Shown here: piece by piece, positions 46,499-54,757 of the stretch
Position numbering within the stretch: position 1 is the stretch's first letter
How the letters are laid out: each line of letters opens with the position of its first letter
Source: PALSA-1006 sp041660815
GTDB lineage: Bacteria; Pseudomonadota; Gammaproteobacteria; Burkholderiales; Gallionellaceae
Length of the DNA: 64,000 nt
Assembly: GCA_041660815.1 (NCBI GenBank)
Contig: JBAZVN010000004.1
Span: 124,001-188,000, forward strand
Direction of reading: 5' to 3'
Notes under the pieces: generated by a model
Databases searched by the model: none
What the model saw: the letters and a program-made list of their open reading frames with translations, nothing else
What the model was told of the DNA's origin: nothing
Made by a program: the position numbers and the translations under genes

Positions 46499-47326
46499 GT
46501 GAACATACAAGACGCACTTGAAATAGTCAGCCAGACCCATCCCGGGATGATCCGGTCACATAATGAAGATAGCGTCGCTTTTGACGCGCCTTCCGGTTTG
46601 GTGGTTTTAGCCGACGGAATGGGCGGATATAACGCGGGCGAAGTGGCCAGCGGAATTGCAGTTTCAGTTATTTCGACCGAGATTAAACATCTCCTTCTCA
46701 ATGCCAGGCCAGAGGAAAAAGATCCTTTTTGCGGTGAGGATACCGGCGTGGTGCTGTTGCGCGACAATGTGCAAAAAGCCAATTCATCTATATTTTATGC
46801 GGCGGAAAGTCAGCCCCAGTATTCCGGCATGGGCACCACGATTGTGGCGGGTTTGTTTTACGATAATCGGGTAGCGGTGGCACATGTGGGGGATTCGCGC
46901 ATGTACCGTTTGCGCGGTGAACAGTTTGAATCGATTACCAAAGATCATTCATTGTTGCAGGAGCAGATTGATAACGGCATCATCAGCAAAGCGGATGCGC
47001 GTACTTCAAAAAATAAAAATCTGGTCACCCGCGCAGTGGGTATCGATGCGGAAGTGGATACTGAATTGCATGTTCACGATGTACAGGTCGGGGATATTTA
47101 TTTGCTGTGTTCCGACGGTCTGAATGACATGGTGGTTGACGAAGAAATAGCCGATACTTTGCAAATGTTAAAAGCAAATTTGCCTTTGGCAGCCCAACAG
47201 TTGATACAGTTGGCCAATGACAATGGCGGTCGCGATAATGTTTCGGTGATTTTGGTGAAAGTGAACGGAAAATTCGCGGCGCAAAACGGTTGGATCGCCA
47301 AGCTGCTGGGATGGTTTAAAAACTAA
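46499..47326 (+). CDS. PP2C-type Ser/Thr protein phosphatase
   Basis: 275 residues. Mn/Mg ligands in NEDSVAFD, ADGMGGYN, HVGDSRMYRL, CSDGLNDMV and GGRDNVSVI, all present. Starts at GTG 46499 with GGCGGGGGG upstream; no ATG fits the frame. It lies 16 bases after the kinase and is expected to reverse its phosphorylation of substrates such as the FHA protein. A soluble cytoplasmic enzyme. Confidence 0.93.
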   Translation: MNIQDALEIVSQTHPGMIRSHNEDSVAFDAPSGLVVLADGMGGYNAGEVASGIAVSVISTEIKHLLLNARPEEKDPFCGEDTGVVLLRDNVQKANSSIFYAAESQPQYSGMGTTIVAGLFYDNRVAVAHVGDSRMYRLRGEQFESITKDHSLLQEQIDNGIISKADARTSKNKNLVTRAVGIDAEVDTELHVHDVQVGDIYLLCSDGLNDMVVDEEIADTLQMLKANLPLAAQQLIQLANDNGGRDNVSVILVKVNGKFAAQNGWIAKLLGWFKN

Positions 47327-47362
47327 CTTGTAGCTGAAGAACTTATTTAAGGGATTTTTGAT

Positions 47363-48157
47363 ATGCCGGCAAAACTAATACTCAGCATGGACGGTGTGGT
47401 GTTGAAAGAGCATGTCCTAAACAAAGAGCGCACCACAATTGGCCGAAAGCCGCATAACGATATTGTGATAGATAATCTGGCTATCAGCAGCGAGCATGCG
47501 GCCATCATCACGATTCTCAACGATTCGTTTCTGGAAGATTTGGATAGTACCAACGGTTTGATGGTGAATGGCAACGTCACAAAAAAACATTTTTTGCAAA
47601 ACAATGATCTGATCGAGATAGGCAAATATAAACTTAAATATCTGAATGATTCTCCCGCCCAAATTACCTCGGCAGATTTTGAAAAGACCATGGTGCTTAG
47701 CCGTCCAGTGAAACCTCAGGCAGCTTCGGTCAATGCCGAGGGAGGCGAGTCTTCACGCCCGCAACCTGCTGTATCAGCCGCCGATGCAACCGGAAAATTT
47801 GTTGCTGCCGGTATGGTTAAAGTGACAAGTCCAACACCGACATCTCCTGTGGTAGCGCCTGTAACCCCACCTCCTGCGGCTACTCCGGCTCAGCCGTCTG
47901 CTGCGGTGCAAATTTTGAACGGCCCCAATGCGGGTAGGGAACTTGATCTGGTAAAAAGCTTGACCACACTGGGTAAGCCGGGCGTGCAGGTTGCGGTGTT
48001 GGCGAGGCGTCCCAATGGCTACTTTATTACCCATGTGGAAGGTGTTCAGTTTCCTTTGGTTAATTCCGAGTCTACCGGAGAGCATCCGCGCCAATTAAAA
48101 GACCACGATATTATCGAATTAGCAGGAGTGAAAATGGAGTTTTATTTCAAAGCATAA
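47363..48157 (+). CDS. FHA domain protein with second degenerate FHA-like domain
   Basis: 264 residues. The N-terminal FHA (about 20-95) has TTIGRKPHNDIVID, SSEHAAI and STNGLMVNG, with the Arg and Ser that bind phosphothreonine. A linker with EKTMVL (Thr109) and a Pro/Ala/Thr-rich stretch follow, then a C-terminal domain (about 180-264) with an FHA-like pattern (GRELDLVKSLTTLGKPG.., LKDHDIIELAGVKMEF) but without the usual SxxH. Thr109 sits in the same TMVL context as Thr559 of the kinase. Likely the phospho-reader or substrate of the kinase, similar in concept to GarA; inference. Confidence 0.88.
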   Translation: MPAKLILSMDGVVLKEHVLNKERTTIGRKPHNDIVIDNLAISSEHAAIITILNDSFLEDLDSTNGLMVNGNVTKKHFLQNNDLIEIGKYKLKYLNDSPAQITSADFEKTMVLSRPVKPQAASVNAEGGESSRPQPAVSAADATGKFVAAGMVKVTSPTPTSPVVAPVTPPPAATPAQPSAAVQILNGPNAGRELDLVKSLTTLGKPGVQVAVLARRPNGYFITHVEGVQFPLVNSESTGEHPRQLKDHDIIELAGVKMEFYFKA

Positions 48158-48209
48158 AGCTAAACCAGGGTTTTCTATTTTTTGTTTTCATCAAAATGGC
48201 GAGGATTGA

Positions 48210-50417
48210 ATGAAAAAACATGCACTTCTGATTGCGATTGGCCTGGTATTTGTCTTGTTGTTTGTGGGGCACGCTGCCAAAGTCTATCAGCTTGATTTCG
48301 TTAATCTGATGGAAGCAAAGTTATACGATACGCGCTTGCAACTTACATTGCCCGATACTCCTGATGAAAGCATCATCATCCTGGATATTGATGAGAAGAG
48401 CCTGAAAGAAGACGGGCGCTGGCCCTGGGGGCGCGACAAACTCGCCCTGTTGATGGACAAGTTATTTGATAAGTATGAAATTGCGGTAGTCGGTTTCGAC
48501 GTGGTTTTTGCTGAAAAAGATATTAGTTCGGGATTGGGGGTGCTGCAGGAGCTGGGAAAAAAACAACTTAAGAATATCCCCCAATTTCAGTCCGAATTAG
48601 CCAAAATTAAACCCCAGCTTGAGTATGACAGTTTGTTTGCCAAGCGTTTGCAACAGAGAAATACTGTACTGGGGTATTACTTTACCGGGACAAAAAATAT
48701 CTCCGGGGCATTGCCGGAGCCGGTTTTTGAACCCAATAGTTTTGACGGTCGTCCTATCACCTTTACCAAATGGAAAGGCTACGGTGGAAACTTGCCGGAA
48801 CTGCAAGCCAGTGCCGCTTCGGCTGGTCACTTCAATCCGATTGTTGATTCGGACGGCGTAGTGCGCCGTGTGCCCCTGATTGTCGAGTATGAAGGGGCAT
48901 ATTACGAATCACTATCGATGGCGGTGGTGCGCTCTATTTTTGGCTCTCCGCCGTTGATTGCCGGCTTTGCCAATGAGAGTGACAACGCGGATTACGCAGG
49001 ACTGGAGTGGATCGGTTTGGATCAAATACAGATTCCGGTGGATAGTGATGTAAGCGCTTTGGTGCCCTATCGGGGCGGTCGCAATACCTTTAAATATGTT
49101 TCCATGTCGGATGTGTTGCATGAGCGAACTCCAGTGGAAGAACTGCAGGGCAAAATTATTCTGGTGGGGACTTCAGCTCCGGGCTTGATGGATATGCGGG
49201 CTACACCGGTGGGCGAGGTATATCCGGGGGTGGAAATTCACGCCAATATGATCAGCGGAATTCTCAATCAGTCGATTAAATCAAGTCCGCCTTTTGTCAT
49301 GGGCGTGGAGGTGGTTATATTACTGGTGGTGGGGCTGGCGTTAAGTTTTTTACTCCCGCTGGTGAGCCCGGTTAAGACCACGCTAGTCACTTTGGGTGTG
49401 GTGCTGGCAACCGTTGTGATTAATGGTGCCGTGTGGCAGTACGGTAATATCGCTCTGCCGGTAGCCGGTGGCTTGATGATGATCTTTGCGTTATTTGCCT
49501 TGAACATGTCGTATGGCTATTTTGTTGAATCACGCACCAAACGTCAGATTACCAATTTGTTCGGACAATATGTTCCCAAGGAAGTGGTTGGGGAATTAAG
49601 CGAGCGCCCAGAACAGGTGTCAATGGAAGGTGATAGCCGCGAAATGACAATCCTGTTTTCGGATGTGCGTGGCTTCACTACAATTTCGGAGGGACTTGAT
49701 TCTAAAGAACTTTCTTTGCTGATGAATGAGTTTTTAACACCGTTGTCGCGCGTGGTCTATAAGCACCGCGGCACAATCGATAAATATATGGGCGATTGCA
49801 TCATGGCTTTTTGGGGAGCGCCGCTTCCCGATGAGCGACATGCTTATCACGGCATTATGGCGGGTCTGGAAATGCTTAAAACGCTCGCCGAGTTGCAGCC
49901 GCATTTTAAAGAGCGCGGTTGGCCGCCCATCAATATCGGGGTGGGGTTGAATACCGGACGTGTCAGCGTAGGCAACATGGGATCTGAAGTGCGTGTTGCC
50001 TACACCGTAATGGGGGATGCGGTTAATCTGGCCTCGCGTCTGGAAGGAATTACCAAAGAGTACGGTGCAGGAATTGTGGTTGGCGAAAACACCATGCAGG
50101 CCGCCCCGGAATTTGTATACCGCGAACTGGACTTGGTGCGCGTTAAGGGTAAGGACAAGCCGGTCGCCATTTTTGAGCCGATGGGGCTGGTCGGGCAATT
50201 GGCATCCGGAGTACAGGAGGAGATGAAGCTGTTTGAACAAGTCTTGCAGTTGTATCGCAGGCAGGATTGGGATGCAGCTGAAGCACAATTGTTGGAGTTA
50301 CAAAAAATGTCGCCGCAAGCCAAGTTGTACCATGTTTATGCAGAGCGCATCAGCTACTTCCGCGAAAATCCGCTGGGCAGTGATTGGGATGGCGTATTTG
50401 TGTTTAAAACCAAGTAA
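48210..50417 (+). CDS. CHASE2 - class III adenylate cyclase, membrane receptor
   Basis: 735 residues. TM1 (about 5-23), periplasmic CHASE2 (about 28-340), three TM helices (about 355-440), then a class III cyclase domain (about 470-640). Metal Asp485 (FSDVRGF) and Asp529 (YMGD), adenine-selecting Lys525, and the transition-state NLASR are intact, so it should make cAMP. The C-terminal tail (about 675-735) is TPR-like. Same sensor type as the kinase four genes earlier, so both may read one signal. Specificity for ATP is inferred from Lys525. Confidence 0.9.
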   Translation: MKKHALLIAIGLVFVLLFVGHAAKVYQLDFVNLMEAKLYDTRLQLTLPDTPDESIIILDIDEKSLKEDGRWPWGRDKLALLMDKLFDKYEIAVVGFDVVFAEKDISSGLGVLQELGKKQLKNIPQFQSELAKIKPQLEYDSLFAKRLQQRNTVLGYYFTGTKNISGALPEPVFEPNSFDGRPITFTKWKGYGGNLPELQASAASAGHFNPIVDSDGVVRRVPLIVEYEGAYYESLSMAVVRSIFGSPPLIAGFANESDNADYAGLEWIGLDQIQIPVDSDVSALVPYRGGRNTFKYVSMSDVLHERTPVEELQGKIILVGTSAPGLMDMRATPVGEVYPGVEIHANMISGILNQSIKSSPPFVMGVEVVILLVVGLALSFLLPLVSPVKTTLVTLGVVLATVVINGAVWQYGNIALPVAGGLMMIFALFALNMSYGYFVESRTKRQITNLFGQYVPKEVVGELSERPEQVSMEGDSREMTILFSDVRGFTTISEGLDSKELSLLMNEFLTPLSRVVYKHRGTIDKYMGDCIMAFWGAPLPDERHAYHGIMAGLEMLKTLAELQPHFKERGWPPINIGVGLNTGRVSVGNMGSEVRVAYTVMGDAVNLASRLEGITKEYGAGIVVGENTMQAAPEFVYRELDLVRVKGKDKPVAIFEPMGLVGQLASGVQEEMKLFEQVLQLYRRQDWDAAEAQLLELQKMSPQAKLYHVYAERISYFRENPLGSDWDGVFVFKTK

Positions 50418-50466
50418 TTTGGGTGGCAATTCTTCCCGAAAATAATCGGCCAGGGATGGTTTATCA

Positions 50467-51231
50467 ATGAAACTAAGAGTTCTCGGGTGTAGCGGTGGCA
50501 TTGGCGGAAACTTGCGCACCACGTCCATGCTGCTCGATCATGATGTATTGATTGATGCAGGAACCGGTGTTGGTGATTTAAGCTTGGCTGAAATGGCGGT
50601 GATTGATCATGTGTTTGTTACGCACTCCCATCTTGATCATATTGCGAGTATCCCACTAATGGTGGACAGCGTCGGCATGATGCGCAGCAAGCCTTTGATT
50701 GTGCATGCCACTGCCGATGTTATCGGGATTCTCAAGCAACATATTTTCAATTGGAAAATATGGCCGGATTTTAGTGTGATCCCCACGGTAAACGAGCCCT
50801 GTCTGCGCTTTGAGGCGTTGGAATTGGGCGAAACACTCAATTTGGGGGGGCGTAAAATCACTCCGTTGCCGGTTAACCATAGCGTTCCTGCGATTGGCTT
50901 CTGGCTGGACAGCGGCTCTGCCAGTCTGGTGTTTAGCGGTGATACGACGACTTGTGCCGCGTTATGGCAAGAAATTAATCGTATTGATAATTTGCAGTAT
51001 CTGCTGGTGGAAACGGCTTTTTCCAATACCGAACAGGCGCTGGCAGAGAAATCAAAGCACTATTGTCCGAATTTACTGGCTAAAGATATTGCAACGCTTC
51101 GGCAGCAGCCGGAAATATATATCACGCATTTAAAGCCCGGTGAAGTTGAATTGACCATGCAGGAAATCAGTCAATGCGGAGGGCGCTTTACGTTGCGCAT
51201 GCTACAAAATGGGCAAGAGTTTGAATTCTAG
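50467..51231 (+). CDS. Metallo-beta-lactamase-fold cyclic nucleotide phosphodiesterase (class II-like)
   Basis: 254 residues. HSHLDH (53-58) is the class II PDE form of the metal site; NHSVPAIGF, FSGDTT and THLKPGE supply further ligands. The N-terminus MKLRVLGCSGG is typical of this group and of RNase Z relatives. Lying 49 bases after the cyclase, it is likely the cAMP-degrading partner. RNase Z-like activity is a less likely alternative. Confidence 0.85.
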   Translation: MKLRVLGCSGGIGGNLRTTSMLLDHDVLIDAGTGVGDLSLAEMAVIDHVFVTHSHLDHIASIPLMVDSVGMMRSKPLIVHATADVIGILKQHIFNWKIWPDFSVIPTVNEPCLRFEALELGETLNLGGRKITPLPVNHSVPAIGFWLDSGSASLVFSGDTTTCAALWQEINRIDNLQYLLVETAFSNTEQALAEKSKHYCPNLLAKDIATLRQQPEIYITHLKPGEVELTMQEISQCGGRFTLRMLQNGQEFEF

Positions 51232-51254
51232 GACTAGAGGGAATTTTAAAAACT

Positions 51255-52331
51255 ATGCATGATATTTTAGACATCAGGGTGCTTGCTGCGTTGGAGCCAA
51301 TTTCAACATTTAGCCCTTCGCGCTTACGGGAGCTGCTGGAATATTGCCATCTGGAGAAGTTTGAACAGGGGCAAGATCCTGTAGCTTCTATTTCGTTACA
51401 GGGGAAGTCGGTATATTTGATTAAAGGTGATCTGGAAGTTGTTTATTGTGATGGCAATACCGTAATAATTCGCGAGAATTCAGAATGGGCGCGCCATCCC
51501 ATCGGTAAAAGACAGCCGAAAATTAAATCTGCCAGGGCTCTGACCCCCGTGCATTTATTGAGTATTGATGATTTGTTGCTGGACTTACTGGTGACCTGGG
51601 ATCAGTTTTCCTACCATGAAGATAGTGAGTTATCAGTGGTGAAAGAGGGGGCTGACGAGGCCGTAAGATGCTTGCTGAGTTCGGGTATGTTCAGTGCCGA
51701 GAAGTTGAGCACGGGGCCGTTCGCACATCTACCCTCGGCGAATATCGGTGTCCTGCTGAAGCGCATTGATGTCATTGCAGTGTGGGATAAAGACATCATC
51801 ATTCGCGAGGGAGATGAGGGTGATTATTATTATCTGATCGAAACAGGACGCGCCAGAGTCACGCGCATGGTGGGGGGGAGCCAAATGGTGTTGGCCGATC
51901 TTAAAGCCGGTGACGTGTTTGGTGAGGAGGCATTGGTGTCAGATTCCAAGCGCAATGCAACCGTGACAATGCAGAGTAACGGCGTGTTATTGCGTTTAAA
52001 AAAGCAGGATTTTTTGGAGCTCATGCAAGAGCCCTTATTGCATAAAATCAGTTATGAGAATGCGTTGAAAGAAGTGGAGAAGGGCGCGATATGGCTGGAT
52101 GTCCGCCACCCTCCCGAATATCGTTATGATAAATTGCCCAATGCAATCAACGTCCCTCTCAATGACATACGCCATGCGGTAGGTGCTTTGAATAAAGAGG
52201 CTCACTATATTGTTTACTGCCAAAGCGGACGCCGTAGTGCCGCTGCCGCCTTTATCCTGGCACAAGCCGGGTATAAGGTTGATGTTCTGGAAAATGGACT
52301 GTGGTCTATACCCAGCTCCCAGTATAAATGA
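51255..52331 (+). CDS. Cyclic nucleotide-binding - rhodanese fusion protein
   Basis: 358 residues: a degenerate beta-roll (about 5-110), a full cNMP domain (about 150-262) and a C-terminal rhodanese (about 270-355). The cNMP cassette keeps Glu and Arg (FGEEALVSDSKRNATV), so it should bind ligand. The rhodanese loop YCQSGRRS keeps the active Cys. Position right after cyclase and PDE makes it the likely cAMP effector, using sulfurtransferase or persulfide chemistry as output. No DNA-binding domain. Confidence 0.85.
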   Translation: MHDILDIRVLAALEPISTFSPSRLRELLEYCHLEKFEQGQDPVASISLQGKSVYLIKGDLEVVYCDGNTVIIRENSEWARHPIGKRQPKIKSARALTPVHLLSIDDLLLDLLVTWDQFSYHEDSELSVVKEGADEAVRCLLSSGMFSAEKLSTGPFAHLPSANIGVLLKRIDVIAVWDKDIIIREGDEGDYYYLIETGRARVTRMVGGSQMVLADLKAGDVFGEEALVSDSKRNATVTMQSNGVLLRLKKQDFLELMQEPLLHKISYENALKEVEKGAIWLDVRHPPEYRYDKLPNAINVPLNDIRHAVGALNKEAHYIVYCQSGRRSAAAAFILAQAGYKVDVLENGLWSIPSSQYK

Positions 52332-52350
52332 ATGAAAAGATGAAACAGAA

Positions 52351-54741
52351 ATGAGCAGTCCGGTGCAAAACAATGTAAGTGACATGGGTGCTCAGTTAGA
52401 GTTCACCAAGAGCCTCAATCAAGTCACCAATAAGATTCACGCCACCAACAACATTGATGAAATCATGTTGGATGTGAGCAAGGATATCTGCAATCTTTTT
52501 AATGCCGACCGGATAACAATTTACGTGGTGGGTGAAGATAAAGCCTCACTTGTTTCAAAGGTTAAAACCGGTTTGAATTCTTTTAAAGATCTCAAGCTGC
52601 CGATTGCCGAGCAAAGTATTGCGGGTTTCGCTGCCTTTAATAAAAAACTCTTGAACATTGCTGATGTGTATGACGAGCGTGAGTTGGCCTCGTTTAGTGC
52701 CTCGTTGCGCTTTTTGCCGGATGTTGATAAACGCACCGGATACCGCACCAAACAAATGCTGGTTGCGCCAATCATGGAGGCGAGCAACGCCGAGCTGATT
52801 GGGGTGATGCAAATCATCAACAACAAATCGGGAAACTCCTTTCCCGAAATGCTGGAAGAAGGGGCTCGCGAACTTGCGGAAACGCTGGCAGTAGCGTTAC
52901 GTCAGCGCCAACAACAAGCGGGAATCGTTAAGACTAAATATGACTATTTGGTTTCGGATGCGGTTATGTCGTCCGCCGAGTTTGAGCTCGCTACCCGTAC
53001 AGCACGCCGCAAAGGGGTTGATGTAGAAGATGTCTTAATTGACGAGTTTCAGGTAAAGCCCGCAGCACTGGGCAAGGCTCTGTCCAGTTTTTTTGGGGTG
53101 CCGTATGAGGCCTATCGTGCGGACCGGATTAAGCCGGCTGATCTGCTTAAAAATCTGCGGCGTGAATATGTGGAGAGCAGTTTTTGGGTTCCTATTGATG
53201 ATACGCCAGATGGCTTGATTATTTTAACCACCGACCCGGAACGCATTCAAGCTTCGCGCGTTGTTAATAATATTTTCCCGAAGCACAAACTACTTTTCAG
53301 AGTCTGTCCGCAGCGGGAATTTAAAGCCACGCTGGATCTTTTCTACGGCAGTAGTGGCGCTGCAGATGTCACCGGCAATATGGAAGATATGGGCTCGATG
53401 GATGATCTGCTCACCTCCTTGGGCGGGGATGAGGATGAAGAATCCGGCGCAGTTAGCCAGGAAGATGTTAGTGCGGCGGCGGATAATGAACTTGTTAAAC
53501 TGGTGAATAAAATCATTGTAGATGCCTACAAAATGGGCGCCTCGGATATTCATATCGAGCCAATGCCAGGCAAAGGAAAGACGGGCATTCGTTTGCGCAA
53601 AGACGGATCATTGCTCAACTACATTGAGGTGCCTGCCACGTACCGCAATGCCCTGATTACCCGCCTGAAGATCATGTGTGATCTGGATATTTCCGAAAAA
53701 CGCCGGCCTCAGGATGGCAAAATTAAATTCAAGAAATTCGGCCCATTGGATATAGAGTTGCGTGTGGCGACCATTCCTTCGCAGGGGGGCGTGGAAGACG
53801 TGGTGATGCGTATTTTGGCCTCTGGAGAGCCGATTCCTCTGGATAATATGGGCTTTTCGGTGCGCAATCTGGAGTTGGTTAAAACGACCGTCAGCAAGCC
53901 TTATGGGTTGTTTTTCGTGTGCGGACCAACCGGTTCGGGTAAAACCACCACGCTGCATTCAATTTTAAAATATATCAATAATCCCGAAACCAAGATTTGG
54001 ACTGCGGAAGACCCGGTTGAAATTACCCAGAAAGGCTTGCGCCAGGTTCAAATTAATAAGAAAGCAGGCCTGGACTTTGCGACGGTGATGCGCGCTTTTT
54101 TACGTGCCGACCCGGATGTGATCATGGTGGGTGAAATGCGCGATAAAGAAACTGTGTCAACCGGTATCGAGGCGTCTCTTACCGGTCACCTGGTGTTCGC
54201 CACCTTGCACACCAATAGTGCCCCTGAATCCATCAGTCGCTTGTTGGATATGGGAATGGATCCGTTTAATTTTGCCGACGCTTTGCTGGGAATTTTGGCG
54301 CAACGCCTGGCCAAGCGTTTATGTAAAGACTGCAAAAAACCGCATACCGCCACGCCCGAAGAAATTAAAGCCTTACTGGCTGAATATGCCGCCGAGTTGC
54401 TGACGACTGAAACATGGAAAAAAGATGCAAATGCTGCCTATAAAGCGTTGTATGCCGAATGGGTCAAATTGTTTGGAGATGAAAAAGGCCAGATTACTTT
54501 GTATGAGCATGTGGGATGCGATAAGTGTTCCGGTACAGGTTATCGGGGGCGGGTAGGCTTGCATGAATTGTTAATTGGCACGGACGAAATGAAAAAGGGA
54601 ATTCAGGGGCATTCTCGAGTTGCGGAATTATTTGCAATTGCACTGGAAGATGGAATGCGCACACTGAAGCAGGATGGCATCGAGAAAGTGCTCTTGGGGA
54701 TTACCGATATTCATCAGGTTCGTTCGGTTTGTATAAAATAA
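52351..54741 (+). CDS. GAF - GspE/PilB-type secretion ATPase
   Basis: 796 residues: N-terminal GAF (about 15-180), GspE N-terminal domain (about 190-350) with an acidic linker (EDEESGA), then the hexameric ATPase. Walker A GPTGSGKT (525-532), Asp and His boxes (GASDIHIEP, TGHLVFATLHTN), and the zinc Cys pairs CKDC and CDKC. About 60 extra residues lie between those pairs. PilB/GspE drive pilus or type II secretion assembly, yet no pilin, platform or secretin gene is near. The GAF suggests nucleotide or redox control. Confidence 0.88.
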   Translation: MSSPVQNNVSDMGAQLEFTKSLNQVTNKIHATNNIDEIMLDVSKDICNLFNADRITIYVVGEDKASLVSKVKTGLNSFKDLKLPIAEQSIAGFAAFNKKLLNIADVYDERELASFSASLRFLPDVDKRTGYRTKQMLVAPIMEASNAELIGVMQIINNKSGNSFPEMLEEGARELAETLAVALRQRQQQAGIVKTKYDYLVSDAVMSSAEFELATRTARRKGVDVEDVLIDEFQVKPAALGKALSSFFGVPYEAYRADRIKPADLLKNLRREYVESSFWVPIDDTPDGLIILTTDPERIQASRVVNNIFPKHKLLFRVCPQREFKATLDLFYGSSGAADVTGNMEDMGSMDDLLTSLGGDEDEESGAVSQEDVSAAADNELVKLVNKIIVDAYKMGASDIHIEPMPGKGKTGIRLRKDGSLLNYIEVPATYRNALITRLKIMCDLDISEKRRPQDGKIKFKKFGPLDIELRVATIPSQGGVEDVVMRILASGEPIPLDNMGFSVRNLELVKTTVSKPYGLFFVCGPTGSGKTTTLHSILKYINNPETKIWTAEDPVEITQKGLRQVQINKKAGLDFATVMRAFLRADPDVIMVGEMRDKETVSTGIEASLTGHLVFATLHTNSAPESISRLLDMGMDPFNFADALLGILAQRLAKRLCKDCKKPHTATPEEIKALLAEYAAELLTTETWKKDANAAYKALYAEWVKLFGDEKGQITLYEHVGCDKCSGTGYRGRVGLHELLIGTDEMKKGIQGHSRVAELFAIALEDGMRTLKQDGIEKVLLGITDIHQVRSVCIK

Positions 54742-54757
54742 TTTTGAGAATTTATCC

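Noticed and set aside
43951..48157. Kinase-phosphatase-FHA trio as part of a type VI secretion system (PpkA/PppA/Fha)
   Set aside because: No Tss, Hcp or VgrG genes nearby, and the kinase carries CHASE2 rather than the PpkA layout.
48210..52331. Cyclase plus effector as an anti-phage system (CBASS or Pycsar)
   Set aside because: The cyclase is a large CHASE2 receptor with adenylate-type residues and a paired phosphodiesterase; the effector is cNMP-rhodanese, not a TIR, nuclease or pore protein. It reads as signalling.
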